Below are positions 16,792-25,733 of a stretch of DNA of 64,000 nucleotides, piece by piece. Under the pieces are notes generated by a model that searched no databases, was not told the origin of the DNA, and saw only the letters and a list, made by a program, of their open reading frames with translations. The position numbers and the translations under genes are program-made. Within the stretch, counting starts at the first letter, position 1. The number at the start of each line of letters is the position of its first letter. Origin of the DNA: Clostridium magnum DSM 2767 (GTDB taxonomy: Bacteria; Bacillota; Clostridia; Clostridiales; Clostridiaceae); the NCBI RefSeq assembly GCF_001623875.1, contig NZ_LWAE01000009.1, forward strand, positions 1 through 64,000, given 5' to 3'.

Positions 16792-18276
16792 TCATATAAC
16801 CGCCTCTTCTATGTCATCATTTTTTATGTCATAGTCTTTTATGTCATCATTTTCGACATCTTTACTTTGCAATCTTAATTCCTCTATATTAGGCACAGTA
16901 AGTTCTCCTTTGCTTTGCTTATACTTACCATATAACCAAACAATCATGAAAAGAGGCACACCTGTCCATGCTGTAAGTCTTGTGGTTGAATCAAAGAACT
17001 GTGATATTATAATAAGAATACAAAGTCCAGCTGCGAAAAATGGACCAAAGGGATATAGAGCTGCTTTAAATTTTAATTCACTAATACTATGGCCTTCTGC
17101 CAGGAACCATTGTCGAAATTTATAGTGACTTACTGCAATTCCTAGCCAAGAGAACAATGTTGCAAGACCTGAGGCGGAAACCAGTAATAAGTATACTTGA
17201 GATGCCCCCATAAACTTACTTAATAAGGATAGCAACCCCATGCATCCTGTTAGCAGAAGCGCATATACTGGCACTCCACGAGAGGTTTTTGCAAAAATCT
17301 TTGGTGCCTTACCTTCTTTAGCCATTGCATAAACCATTCTGCTAGAAGCATATAAACCAGAATTAGCACAAGATAAAGTTGATGTTAAAACAACAAAATT
17401 CATTATGGATGCAGCATAAGGAATTCCAGCTTTATCGAAAACAATAGTAAAAGGACTTACATCTACACTACCTTGCTGCCAAGGAATTAAAGCGGCAACT
17501 ATGAACGTGGCGCCAATATAAAAAATAACAATTCTTATAAATACCGTCTTTATAGCTTTAGGAATAGTTTTCTCAGGATTTTCACCTTCGCCGGCTGCAA
17601 TACCAACCAATTCAGTACCTAGAAAGCAAAATGCTGCAGTGATACTAGCAGATAATACTGCCATCATTCCATGAGGAAAAAGTCCACCTTCAGAATGAAT
17701 GAAGTTTGTAAATCCAATAGCTCCTTCGTTTCCTGCTAAACCTAACATCATGCCAACACCAACAATTAGGAATGCTATAACAGTAATAACCTTAATACCT
17801 GCAAACCAATATTCAATCTCACCATAAGCTTTTGCAGACATTACATTAATGCTAAATATAATTAAACAAAATAATCCACTCCAAACAAATGCGGATACAT
17901 TTGGAAACCAAAATTTCATAACTATAGATGCTGCTACAATTTCAATACCAATAACCACTGCCCAGTTAAACCAATAATTCCAACCTACTGCAAATCCAAA
18001 GGCAGGACTAACAAATTTTGAACTATAGGTTTGGAAAGAACCAGAAACCGGTAACCAAGTTGCCATTTCTCCTAAGCTCATGATCAGAAAATAAACCATT
18101 ACTGCAATAATTAAATATGCTAATATAGTCCCCCCAGGACCTCCACGATTGACAGTATATCCTGTTGCAAGGAATAAGCCTGTACCTATAGAACCACCGA
18201 TTGCAATCATTGTTAGATGACGACTTTTAAGCGTTCTATTTAATTGCCCTTCTTGAGCTTGATTTTTTTCATTCAT
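16792..18276 (-). CDS. APC-family amino acid permease
   Basis: 494 residues with about 12 membrane segments. The N-terminal SRHLTMIAIGGSIGTGLFLA and the VSGSFQTYSSKFVSPAFGFA segment place it in the amino-acid transporter (AAT) group of the APC family, near lysine, GABA or aromatic permeases. AGGGGGAT supports the ATG at 18276. The tail is unusual: a repetitive acidic run of NDDI/YDIK units encoded by near-tandem ATGTCATCATTT copies. Placed before gabT, it likely imports 4-aminobutyrate or a related amino acid. Confidence 0.88.
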   Translation of the reverse strand: MNEKNQAQEGQLNRTLKSRHLTMIAIGGSIGTGLFLATGYTVNRGGPGGTILAYLIIAVMVYFLIMSLGEMATWLPVSGSFQTYSSKFVSPAFGFAVGWNYWFNWAVVIGIEIVAASIVMKFWFPNVSAFVWSGLFCLIIFSINVMSAKAYGEIEYWFAGIKVITVIAFLIVGVGMMLGLAGNEGAIGFTNFIHSEGGLFPHGMMAVLSASITAAFCFLGTELVGIAAGEGENPEKTIPKAIKTVFIRIVIFYIGATFIVAALIPWQQGSVDVSPFTIVFDKAGIPYAASIMNFVVLTSTLSCANSGLYASSRMVYAMAKEGKAPKIFAKTSRGVPVYALLLTGCMGLLSLLSKFMGASQVYLLLVSASGLATLFSWLGIAVSHYKFRQWFLAEGHSISELKFKAALYPFGPFFAAGLCILIIISQFFDSTTRLTAWTGVPLFMIVWLYGKYKQSKGELTVPNIEELRLQSKDVENDDIKDYDIKNDDIEEAVI

Positions 18277-18355
18277 ACACAATCCCCCTAATTACATTTT
18301 TGATAAATTGTTAATTTTAAAAACAACTAATTAACAATTTGGTATTTATGTTATT

Positions 18356-18408
18356 AATAATTTACCACATTATTAATAATATTCATATAGTCAATATAAC
18401 CAAATATG
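18356..18408 (-). promoter_or_regulatory. Promoter block P1 for the permease unit
   Basis: On the minus strand it runs from ATATTTGGTTATAT to TAATGTGGTAAATTAT. The same elements recur with identical spacing at 18882-18936 upstream of the small protein gene. TAATAATG or similar may be the -10 region. An ACCAAAT half-site lies at the distal end. The remainder of the 18283-18537 gap holds a terminator only. Confidence 0.6.
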
Positions 18409-18474
18409 TTCTATTAAATTTAGTTGTTAGGTACAATTGAAAAATTACTTATTGGAGAAGTATACTGAACAAAA

Positions 18475-18512
18475 TTAAAAGAAGACTCATCCAAAAGACT
18501 TGTCCTCTTTAA
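18475..18512 (-). terminator. Terminator after the TIGR04076-like gene
   Basis: TTAAAAGAAGAC pairs imperfectly with GTCCTCTTTAA around a 15-base loop, 25 bases after the stop. Confidence 0.5.
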
Positions 18513-18537
18513 CACTAAAATATATTTTAATACAGAA

Positions 18538-18798
18538 TCATATTATTTTTTTTATTTCAAAAACAACCGGTGCACAATAATCAGGACATTGGACTAGTAA
18601 CCTTTCCCCAAACCCCATTTGTTCTGGAGTAACTCCTTTCCTTGTTGCGAAAATAAAGGGAAAAAACGACTGTAGAGCCATAATACATACATTTTCTGTT
18701 TTGTCCATATCTATTAATGCATCTTTTATATATATCTTGTCTCCAGCTTTATAATGACTACACTTAGACTCTATAACTTCTATTATTACATTTTCCAT
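18538..18798 (-). CDS. Small TIGR04076-family-like protein
   Basis: 86 residues, cytoplasmic, no membrane segment. The pattern IIEVIESKCSHYKAGDKIYI and the conserved cysteines in VCIMALQSFFPF and VQCPDYCAPVVFEI resemble the TIGR04076 family of unknown function, common in anaerobes. Four cysteines could bind metal or a cluster, but no role is established. It has its own promoter, P2, matching that of the permease, so it is likely made together with amino-acid uptake and transamination. Confidence 0.7.
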   Translation of the reverse strand: MENVIIEVIESKCSHYKAGDKIYIKDALIDMDKTENVCIMALQSFFPFIFATRKGVTPEQMGFGERLLVQCPDYCAPVVFEIKKII

Positions 18799-18881
18799 TA
18801 ACTTAACCTCTCTCTTTTATATTAATTTAGTATAAGCTTTACAAATTCATCCGATATTAACAACCTGTTAAATATCACACT

Positions 18882-18950
18882 TATAATTTACCACATTATC
18901 AACAGAACACATATATTTTATACAACCAAATATACCACGTGTGATTTGGT
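18882..18950 (-). promoter_or_regulatory. Promoter block P2 with a candidate PucR operator
   Basis: This matches block P1 over about 55 bases with the same spacing. The distal end holds the inverted repeat ACCAAAT-N12-ATTTGGT (about 18925-18950). P1 has AACCAAAT and a poorer ATTTAGTT at the same place. The PucR gene lies immediately beyond and is the obvious candidate regulator. Confidence 0.6.
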
Positions 18951-18952
18951 AT

Positions 18953-20161
18953 TTAGATACAATTTAGGAATTTACTTATTTTTAAAGCCAAACTAAAATT
19001 TAATAAATCATTTATATTTTTAAGGTCACAATCTAAAATTTCTTCAATTCTCCGAATTCTATATATTAATGTATTTTTGTGAACGAAAAGTAATTCTGCA
19101 GTTTTAACTAAATTTCCGCTTTGATCTATATAGACCTCTAAAGTATTTAAAAGATTATTAGAATTTTTTAAATCATAGTCTATTAATTTTCCTAAAGTTT
19201 CATAATAAATCCCCTTAATTTCTTCATACTTATCCATTTCGAATAATAACCTATATACCCCAATATCACCATAGCTAGCCACTCTATTTTTTTCTTTACA
19301 TACTTTTAAAAACTTCAAGGCCTTTTGTGCGTTATCAATACTCTTTTTTAATTCACTAAGTTCCTTAAAATAACTTCCAATACCTATACTTATACTTAAT
19401 CCTTGTTCTTTAAACTGAATACTTTTCATTAAGTCCTCCGCAATAGCCTTAAAATTATCATTTTCACTTATGGGAATTATAATAATAATAGAGTCGCTTT
19501 GATTTACATAAATTACTTTTTTGCTCCATTTATTCATCACATCTAATATGATTTGCTCAATGTATTGATTAAACTGTAAAATATCTTTCTCCCAGATAGT
19601 AAGTTCATCTTTTATAAAACTATTATAGTTATCTATATGAATAACAAAAGAAGAATATCTTTTCTGTGGATTATATCCATAGTAAATTGCTTTATTTAAA
19701 ACCTCCTCAGTAATAACTAAATCTCTGAAGATGATATCTTTCATAAAACTATCCATAGAATCTTGTTCCATCTTACTCATGAAAATAGCATTACATATAC
19801 TTTGACTTATATCTATAAATTTCACCTCAAAAGGTAGTTCAAATATAGGAAAACCCAGAGAATCTGCTAATTCTATAACTTCTCTTGGTGTTTCTGTAAT
19901 ATAGGGACCAATATTTAATACTAGTCCGGCAACATTTCTAGAAGATATATCCCGAACAAGTTCCATAAGATCATTTATATCCTCTTTCATAGCTACGCCA
20001 GATATCAAGATTAACTCTCCACCTTTTAACCATTTGGTATACTGTGGATACTCCATTACGTGAACCCATCTTATAATATTATTCAAACCCTCTTCACCAG
20101 CCACTACTTTCATTTTTTCAGTAAAAGGCAATTTAAGAATACTTTTACAAGTAATAATCAT
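18953..20161 (-). CDS. PucR-family transcriptional regulator
   Basis: 402 residues. The N-terminal PucR domain (about 1-125) is recognisable in GLNNIIRWVHVMEYPQYTKW and GGELILISG. A GGDEF-like middle follows (SIGIGSYFKELSELKKSIDN). A C-terminal helix-turn-helix of the PucR/CdaR type ends it (LVKTAELLFVHKNTLIYRIR). Such proteins activate catabolic genes for nitrogen compounds in response to a small ligand. It stands upstream of the paired promoters P1 and P2 and of the gabT unit. The start at 20161 has AAGGAAGG. The 20162-20599 gap holds its AT-rich promoter, a terminator and a repeat fragment. Confidence 0.88.
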   Translation of the reverse strand: MIITCKSILKLPFTEKMKVVAGEEGLNNIIRWVHVMEYPQYTKWLKGGELILISGVAMKEDINDLMELVRDISSRNVAGLVLNIGPYITETPREVIELADSLGFPIFELPFEVKFIDISQSICNAIFMSKMEQDSMDSFMKDIIFRDLVITEEVLNKAIYYGYNPQKRYSSFVIHIDNYNSFIKDELTIWEKDILQFNQYIEQIILDVMNKWSKKVIYVNQSDSIIIIIPISENDNFKAIAEDLMKSIQFKEQGLSISIGIGSYFKELSELKKSIDNAQKALKFLKVCKEKNRVASYGDIGVYRLLFEMDKYEEIKGIYYETLGKLIDYDLKNSNNLLNTLEVYIDQSGNLVKTAELLFVHKNTLIYRIRRIEEILDCDLKNINDLLNFSLALKISKFLNCI

Positions 20162-20462
20162 GATTAATACACCTTCCTTTAAATTATTTAAAATCCTTGT
20201 GAAAGTAATTAAGAGATTTCTAATTTTAATAGAAATTATCCGAATTGGTTTCCAGGAAAATTATATATTTAAAAGTTGAATATAACTCTCGTTAATATAT
20301 AAAATAAGTTGAGATAATTAATTTTTTACGATATTGATTAAATCATATATCTTTTTATATCAAACTGTCAATATAAATGTATTTTTTTAATCATTTATTA
20401 TTAAAGTGTTATTTACATCTTAATTCTATTAGCTTAAACAATATTACATTTACCAAAAAATA

Positions 20463-20528
20463 AAAAAATCACTAATAAGAAAGTCTATGGCTTTTATAAA
20501 GCCTAGACTTTCTTATTAGTGATTTTTT
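20463..20528. terminator. Strong bidirectional terminator after the EAL gene
   Basis: A 25-base arm beginning AAAAAATCACTAATAAGAAA (20463) pairs with its complement ending at 20528, around a 16-base loop containing GGC/GCC. T-tracts occur on both strands. Confidence 0.92.
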
Positions 20529-20530
20529 AT

Positions 20531-20572
20531 CTTAATCCTATGACTGCTGCTCTAATACTCCCATTTTCAAAT
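20531..20572 (+). repeat. Dispersed structured repeat, fragment B
   Basis: CTTAATCCTATGACTGCTGC then TCTAATACTCCCATTTTCAA match the first third of the repeat family (compare 3978 and 31357). The rest is absent. Confidence 0.6.
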
Positions 20573-20599
20573 GGTTGCAAGTATGTATTTGCTACTGGA

Positions 20600-21826
20600 C
20601 TATAAGTTAATATAATTTGGATTGAAATCTATACATAAAATATAGTTTTTATTATTAATTCCTTTAAACTTTTCCGAAATAGTAATACATAAGTTTCCAC
20701 TAGCTAATGATATATATGGATCAGTTACATATTTGTTAAGACCCATATTTTCTAAAAAATAATAATATTTCTTTAAGGAATGGTCTGTGCCTTTTTTGGC
20801 AGGTTTGAATATCAAAGACTTTTGAGAAAGCATGTTCCTAAATCGAGTAATAGTATCGCTAACCTGCATGCCTGATTCATCTAAAACATATACACATTCA
20901 AAAACATCATACCTAGCAATAACGTCATTTAGTTTTGTTGTAAACTCACTTTCTTTAATAGTTGAGAGTTGGTCTATTATGTTGTTTAACAATTCTTCAT
21001 ACTTCTTATGATTTGACTTTTCAAATTCTATCTGCTCAGTTTTGTATTTTTTATATTGTGAAGCTATATAATGAACTTTCTCTTCCACTGAACTTAAAAG
21101 ATCAGAATTAATATCTTCATACTGTCCAAAATAATTTCCTTGAAGCATATCAGCGCCTAACTCCATGGAAGCTATTGCCTGGCCTTCTAAAGTAATGCCA
21201 TCAGCAACTATTAGTGCACTTATTTTTTTAGATAGATTAACTAGTGATTTAAATATTTCTTGTTTATAAAAGTCCATTTCTATATCTTTAGTGATGGATT
21301 CACTTATTTTAATTATGTCTGGTTCTACATTAGATATTTTATCTAAGTTCGCAGATCCTGATCCTATAGTCACTGAAACAAGGAATCCCTTGCTTCTATA
21401 AGAATTAATAAACTGCTGCAATACTTCAACATTCTCTATGTTATTTTCATATATCTCAAGAACTACATTTTGTGGATTAATATTAAATTTGTTAACAAGA
21501 TCTAAAATAATTCCAGAGCCTACAAACTTTGAGATTACAGCCATATTTATAGTGATAAATAGAAGCTTATCGTCATTGATACAAATTTTATTAAATTCTT
21601 TAACAATTTTTTCTCTTATTGACCTATCTAAATCAATTTCACAGTTGGATCTTTCTGCATAATAAAACAACTTATTTAAAGGAATAAATTTGCCATTTAA
21701 ATCAGCACCCATGCTTATGCCGTCTAATCCAACTACTGATTTCCTTACAACAGACACAATAGGCTGAAACTTAGAATCAATAACTAAATTATCAAGCTCA
21801 TTTTTAATATCTATTTTACTTTTCAT
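20600..21826 (-). CDS. YkuI-like protein with degenerate EAL domain
   Basis: About 408 residues. The first 250 form an EAL fold, but the catalytic marks are changed: GLDGIS replaces the EAL motif, VTIGSGSAN stands where DDFGTG is expected, and ADGITLEGQ replaces AEGVE. Phosphodiesterase activity is therefore unlikely, and c-di-GMP sensing or a purely structural role is more probable. The C-terminal 150 residues resemble the PAS/Cache-like domain of Bacillus YkuI, which has nearly the same length. AGAGGTG supports the ATG at 21826. It is a single-gene unit ending at the strong terminator. Confidence 0.78.
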   Translation of the reverse strand: MKSKIDIKNELDNLVIDSKFQPIVSVVRKSVVGLDGISMGADLNGKFIPLNKLFYYAERSNCEIDLDRSIREKIVKEFNKICINDDKLLFITINMAVISKFVGSGIILDLVNKFNINPQNVVLEIYENNIENVEVLQQFINSYRSKGFLVSVTIGSGSANLDKISNVEPDIIKISESITKDIEMDFYKQEIFKSLVNLSKKISALIVADGITLEGQAIASMELGADMLQGNYFGQYEDINSDLLSSVEEKVHYIASQYKKYKTEQIEFEKSNHKKYEELLNNIIDQLSTIKESEFTTKLNDVIARYDVFECVYVLDESGMQVSDTITRFRNMLSQKSLIFKPAKKGTDHSLKKYYYFLENMGLNKYVTDPYISLASGNLCITISEKFKGINNKNYILCIDFNPNYINL

Positions 21827-21946
21827 AATAAAATCACCTCTCATCATTATTATTAGTATGAATTTGAAAGATATAATAATACCTTGTAAAAATAGTTAAC
21901 CTTAAAGACCATGCCAGTTAAACCAGCACGGTCTTCAATCTCACTA

Positions 21947-22020
21947 TGGAGCGGGTGAAGGGAATCGAACCCTCGTAACTAGCTTGGGAAGCTAGCACTC
22001 TGCCATTGAGTTACACCCGC
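21947..22020 (-). tRNA. tRNA-Gly (CCC)
   Basis: Acceptor arms GCGGGTG and CACCCGC close the cloverleaf. The T-arm GGTTCGATTCC and anticodon stem CTAGC/GCTAG enclose the loop TTCCCAA, so the anticodon is CCC. CCA is encoded. Confidence 0.95.
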
Positions 22021-22042
22021 AGAGACATAAAACATCAAAATC

Positions 22043-22137
22043 TCTGATTTTGCTATGTTTTAGTCCTTCTCAGTTTTACTAAGAAGTTCATTGATTTTGT
22101 TATGTTTTAATCCTCCTCAATTCATTAAGGAGTTTCA
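22043..22137 (-). repeat. Imperfect tandem repeat in the tRNA spacer
   Basis: Two units of about 47 bases share TGATTTTG[C/T]TATGTTTTA and each ends in a small hairpin (CTTCT/AGAAG and CTCCT/AGGAG). A third fragment, CTATGTTTTAATCC, lies upstream of tRNA-Leu near 22293-22306. They may be processing or terminator units in the tRNA transcript. Confidence 0.6.
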
Positions 22138-22175
22138 TTCCAGCAGCATTATAGACAAGCTGAATATTATTTAAT

Positions 22176-22259
22176 TGGTGCAGGTGAAGGGAGTCGAACC
22201 CCCATGCCTAAGGCGCTAGATCCTAAGTCTAGTGCGTCTGCCAATTCCGCCACACCTGC
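22176..22259 (-). tRNA. tRNA-Leu (TAG)
   Basis: Class II tRNA with a long variable arm. Acceptor GCAGGTG/CACCTGC, anticodon stem CTAGA/TCTAG around CTTAGGA, anticodon TAG. CCA is encoded. It is transcribed before tRNA-Gly, 155 bases away. Confidence 0.95.
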
Positions 22260-22486
22260 ATATAATTATAAAACATAAAGAATTGTGCTCTTACTATGTT
22301 TTAATCCTTAATGTATCAACCTTAATTACTTTTTAACAACTGCTGATACATTATATGTTACCATTTTTAAACATAATTTAGCTTTATATTTTGCATCATT
22401 ATATTTAAATACGTAGCAAATACTTTAGTTTTCGCCCTAGATTCTTTAAATATTGTATATTGACACACGGGGGCATGTGTATTCTA

Positions 22487-23719
22487 CTATTCTTCTTCCC
22501 ATATCATCTTAGCTAATGGAAATGGCTCTAAGGCTCTATCTAAGATGCCGTGAACATATGCTATTAATATCCCATAATTTACAATTGGAATATTAAATTC
22601 TTTAGCGTCTTCAATTCTACTAATCATAGCAGCTCTATTCAACATACATCCACCACAGTGAACTATTAATGAATATCTCTTAACTTCTTGTGTAAAAGTG
22701 ACTCCAGCTGTATATTCAAAGTCAATTTTTTTACCTGTAATTTGTCTTATCCATCTTGGAATTTTTACTCTTCCTATATCATCAGCCTGTCTATGATGAG
22801 TACACCCTTCTGAAATAAGTATTTTATCTCCATCCTTTAATTTTTTTATCTCTTTAACACCCTTTATAAGTTCTACTAAATCGCCCTTATATCTTGCAAA
22901 TAATATTGAAAAGGATGTCATTAGAATGTCTTTAGGAGTATCTGCTGCTACCTTTAAGAACACCTGAGAATCTGTAATTACTAGCTTTGGCTTCTTAGCT
23001 AAGTTTTCTAAGGTTTCCTTAAGTTCATATTCTTTTGTTACTATAGATATAGCATCACTTTCTAAAATATCTCTTATTGTTTGCTGCTGAGGCAGTATAA
23101 GTCTTCCTTTTGGTGCTGCCTTATCTATTGGCGTAACTAATACAACAAAGTCTCCTGGATTTATTAAATCCCCTACAATTTTAAACTTATCTTCATCCTC
23201 TGGAAGAATACTAATAATCTTATTTTTCAATTCTTTTATTCCCTGCTTTGTAGCTGCGGATACAAGAACTACAGGTATATTTAGTTCCTTTTTTAGAAAA
23301 TCCGATTGCTCCTCTTTTACATCAGTTTTATCAATCTTATTTAACACTGCAACAACAGGAATTTTCTTTTCTTTAATCTGATCTATTATAAATTTATCAT
23401 AATCGTTAACGCCAACAGAAGAATCAATTACTACTAATGCAATATCAGTCTTGTCTAAAACTTCTAAGGTTTTTTTCTTTCTGAGCTCCCCTAATTCTCC
23501 TATATCATCAAGTCCTGCGGTATCTATGATGACACAAGGTCCAATAGGTAGTATCTCCATAGATTTATAAACAGGGTCTGTTGTTGTACCCTTAACATCA
23601 GATACAATAGCTATTTCCTGATCCGTAACTGCATTTATTATACTGGATTTACCTGCATTTCTCATACCAAAAAGTGCAATATGTACTCTTTCAGAACGTG
23701 GTGTTTCATTTAAACTCAT
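22487..23719 (-). CDS. hydF: [FeFe]-hydrogenase maturation GTPase HydF
   Basis: 410 residues. The N-terminal GTPase has GMRNAGKSS (G1), VKGTTTDPV (G2), DTAGLDD (G3) and LNKIDKTD (G4). The C-terminal cluster domain has the family signature Cys-x-His in EGCTHHRQ, and HCGGC about 50 residues later. HydF is the scaffold that receives the diiron subcluster from HydE and HydG and delivers it to [FeFe]-hydrogenase; neither partner is in this window. It follows aspA with a 14-base gap, a pairing common in clostridia. The [NiFe] hydrogenase nearby does not use it. Confidence 0.96.
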   Translation of the reverse strand: MSLNETPRSERVHIALFGMRNAGKSSIINAVTDQEIAIVSDVKGTTTDPVYKSMEILPIGPCVIIDTAGLDDIGELGELRKKKTLEVLDKTDIALVVIDSSVGVNDYDKFIIDQIKEKKIPVVAVLNKIDKTDVKEEQSDFLKKELNIPVVLVSAATKQGIKELKNKIISILPEDEDKFKIVGDLINPGDFVVLVTPIDKAAPKGRLILPQQQTIRDILESDAISIVTKEYELKETLENLAKKPKLVITDSQVFLKVAADTPKDILMTSFSILFARYKGDLVELIKGVKEIKKLKDGDKILISEGCTHHRQADDIGRVKIPRWIRQITGKKIDFEYTAGVTFTQEVKRYSLIVHCGGCMLNRAAMISRIEDAKEFNIPIVNYGILIAYVHGILDRALEPFPLAKMIWEEE

Positions 23720-23733
23720 TTGTATACCCCCTA

Positions 23734-25131
23734 TTATTTACCTGGAATCCCTGGTCTTGTCACCTCAAAGGGATTTAGTACTTGATCTATTTTATCCTTT
23801 GAAAGTATATTTTCTTCATAAAGAATCTCCCTTATAGTTTTTCCTTCCCTTAAAGCTTGCTTGGATATTTCACTGGATTTATCATATCCAATATGATGAA
23901 TAAGGGCTGTTACCATAGCAGTTGACTTTTCAAGATTTTCTCTACATTTTTCTTCATCTACTTTTATTTCTTCTATGCATCTCTCTCTAAATATAATAAC
24001 TGCATTGTTTAAAAGTTCAAGGGATTCTAAAAGACTTTCAGCTATTAGTGGAGTAAAGGCGTTTAGCTCAAGCTGTCCCATAGAACTTGCCATTGTAATA
24101 GCACTATCGTTAGCAATTACTCTCATGCTCACCTGCGCTACCATCTCTGGAATAACAGGATTTACCTTTCCAGGCATAATTGTTGATCCAGCCTGAACTT
24201 CAGGTAGCTTTAGTTCTCCAAGCCCTCCTTTTGGTCCTGAACTCAATAGTCGAAAATCATTTGAAATTTTCAACAAATTTACGCTACAAGATTTTAATAG
24301 ACCCGAAACTTCCACATAAACATCACAATTTTGAGTTATATCCATAGGAAAATCAGACCTGGCAATGCCAAGCTTTGTTAAATCTTGAATAACATCAGTT
24401 ATCATGTATATGAATTTATTTGTAGCATTTAAACCAGTTCCAATGGCAGTGCCTCCAAGATTTACTTGCCTCAATCTTTCTTCTACCTTATATATTCTCC
24501 ACCTATCTCTTTCAATTGCCTTTGCATAGGCACCGAAACCCTGTCCAACCATCATAGGCAGAGCATCCATAAGCTGTGTTCTCCCTAACTTTATTACATC
24601 TGAAAACTCATTTTCCTTTACCTGCAAAGCTTCTTGAAGATCAGCTAAAGAGTTGCTTAGTTTTCTTATAAGACGAATTGCCGCAATTCTTAAACCAGTA
24701 GGGTATACATCATTAGTAGACTGAGACATATTAACATCATTTAAAGGATGAATAACATCATAGTTTCCTTTTTTCTCATCAAGAAGTTCTATGGCTCGGT
24801 TTGCTATTACTTCATTAACATTCATGTTAGTGGAGGTGCCTGCACCTCCTTGAAAGGCACTTATAGTAAATTCATCATTAAGTTTCCCCTCTATTACTTC
24901 ATTACTAGCCTGAATTATCGCTTCTGCTTTTTCTGCTTGGAGATTATTTAAATTCTTGTTTACTATAGCAGCTGCCTTTTTGATTAATGCAATATCCTTA
25001 ATTAAATTATGATTTACTGTTTTACTATGTAAATTAAAATTTTCCAATGCTCTTATTGTATTTATCCCGATATAACTTGAATCTTCAATCAACTTTTTCC
25101 CTATTAGATCTTTTTCTATCCTATTTGCCAA
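23734..25131 (-). CDS. aspA: Aspartate ammonia-lyase
   Basis: About 465 residues of the aspartase/fumarase family. The signature SSGPKGGLGELKLPEVQAGS leads into the mobile catalytic loop STIMPGKVNPVIPE. The N-terminal part has GAGTSTNMNVNEVIANRA and HPLNDVNMSQSTNDVYPTG. The LKLPEVQAGSS pattern favours aspartase over fumarase. It interconverts aspartate with fumarate and ammonia. AAGGGGGGAG is spaced for the TTG at 25131. The link to hydF may reflect ammonia or aspartate metabolism tied to HydE/HydG/HydF chemistry; that is inference. Confidence 0.93.
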   Translation of the reverse strand: MANRIEKDLIGKKLIEDSSYIGINTIRALENFNLHSKTVNHNLIKDIALIKKAAAIVNKNLNNLQAEKAEAIIQASNEVIEGKLNDEFTISAFQGGAGTSTNMNVNEVIANRAIELLDEKKGNYDVIHPLNDVNMSQSTNDVYPTGLRIAAIRLIRKLSNSLADLQEALQVKENEFSDVIKLGRTQLMDALPMMVGQGFGAYAKAIERDRWRIYKVEERLRQVNLGGTAIGTGLNATNKFIYMITDVIQDLTKLGIARSDFPMDITQNCDVYVEVSGLLKSCSVNLLKISNDFRLLSSGPKGGLGELKLPEVQAGSTIMPGKVNPVIPEMVAQVSMRVIANDSAITMASSMGQLELNAFTPLIAESLLESLELLNNAVIIFRERCIEEIKVDEEKCRENLEKSTAMVTALIHHIGYDKSSEISKQALREGKTIREILYEENILSKDKIDQVLNPFEVTRPGIPGK

Positions 25132-25207
25132 AGTAACTCCCCCCTTTTGCATAACAAATCTCTTAATTATATATTAGCATAAACCAGTACAAATTGCAGT
25201 TTACATT

Positions 25208-25645
25208 TTACTTCATAATCATCATTTTACTATCTGATGTTGCAATAAGTTGACTATCATTATTGAAGGCTTCGGCGTACATATTTACTATAGTATTGCC
25301 TTTATGTTTCATATAAACTTTAACTGTAAGAGTGTCATTCTTGTATATAGGTTTGTGATAGTTGGTGTTTAAGTCTAAAGAAACAGCTTCTTTTCTTGTA
25401 GCCATTTTATTTAGTAACCCGTAAGCGTTATCAAAGGCTGCAGAAATAAAGCCGCCCTGCATTGCATTAAAAGGATTGAGATACCATTCTAGCACTGGGA
25501 ATCGTATCTCAAATAGTTCATCGGACATATACTGCACAAAAGTAGGCTCCATTACATCTACACAATTGGGAAACTTGCTAATTATTACATCTTCTATCCC
25601 CTGTTTTTTAGCATTAGCTAAAAATTCTTTTGTATATTTTATCAT
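25208..25645 (-). CDS. PaaI-type hotdog-fold thioesterase
   Basis: 145 residues. The hotdog core shows NPFNAMQGGFISAAFDNAYG, with the HGG-type motif altered to QGG, and SLDLNTNYHKPIYKNDTLTV. Length fits the 4HBT/PaaI family of acyl-CoA thioesterases. The usual active-site Asp/Glu is probably the D in FDNAYG. GGAGGG before 25645 fixes the start. The substrate is unknown. It lies between map and aspA on the same strand. Confidence 0.8.
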   Translation of the reverse strand: MIKYTKEFLANAKKQGIEDVIISKFPNCVDVMEPTFVQYMSDELFEIRFPVLEWYLNPFNAMQGGFISAAFDNAYGLLNKMATRKEAVSLDLNTNYHKPIYKNDTLTVKVYMKHKGNTIVNMYAEAFNNDSQLIATSDSKMMIMK

Positions 25646-25733
25646 TAGTATTCCCTCCATTAGTAGCAACTGTCCATATAGGTTTATTGCTCACATTGTC
25701 AAAGTTCCATATGAACTTTTCAAGTCCATCGGA

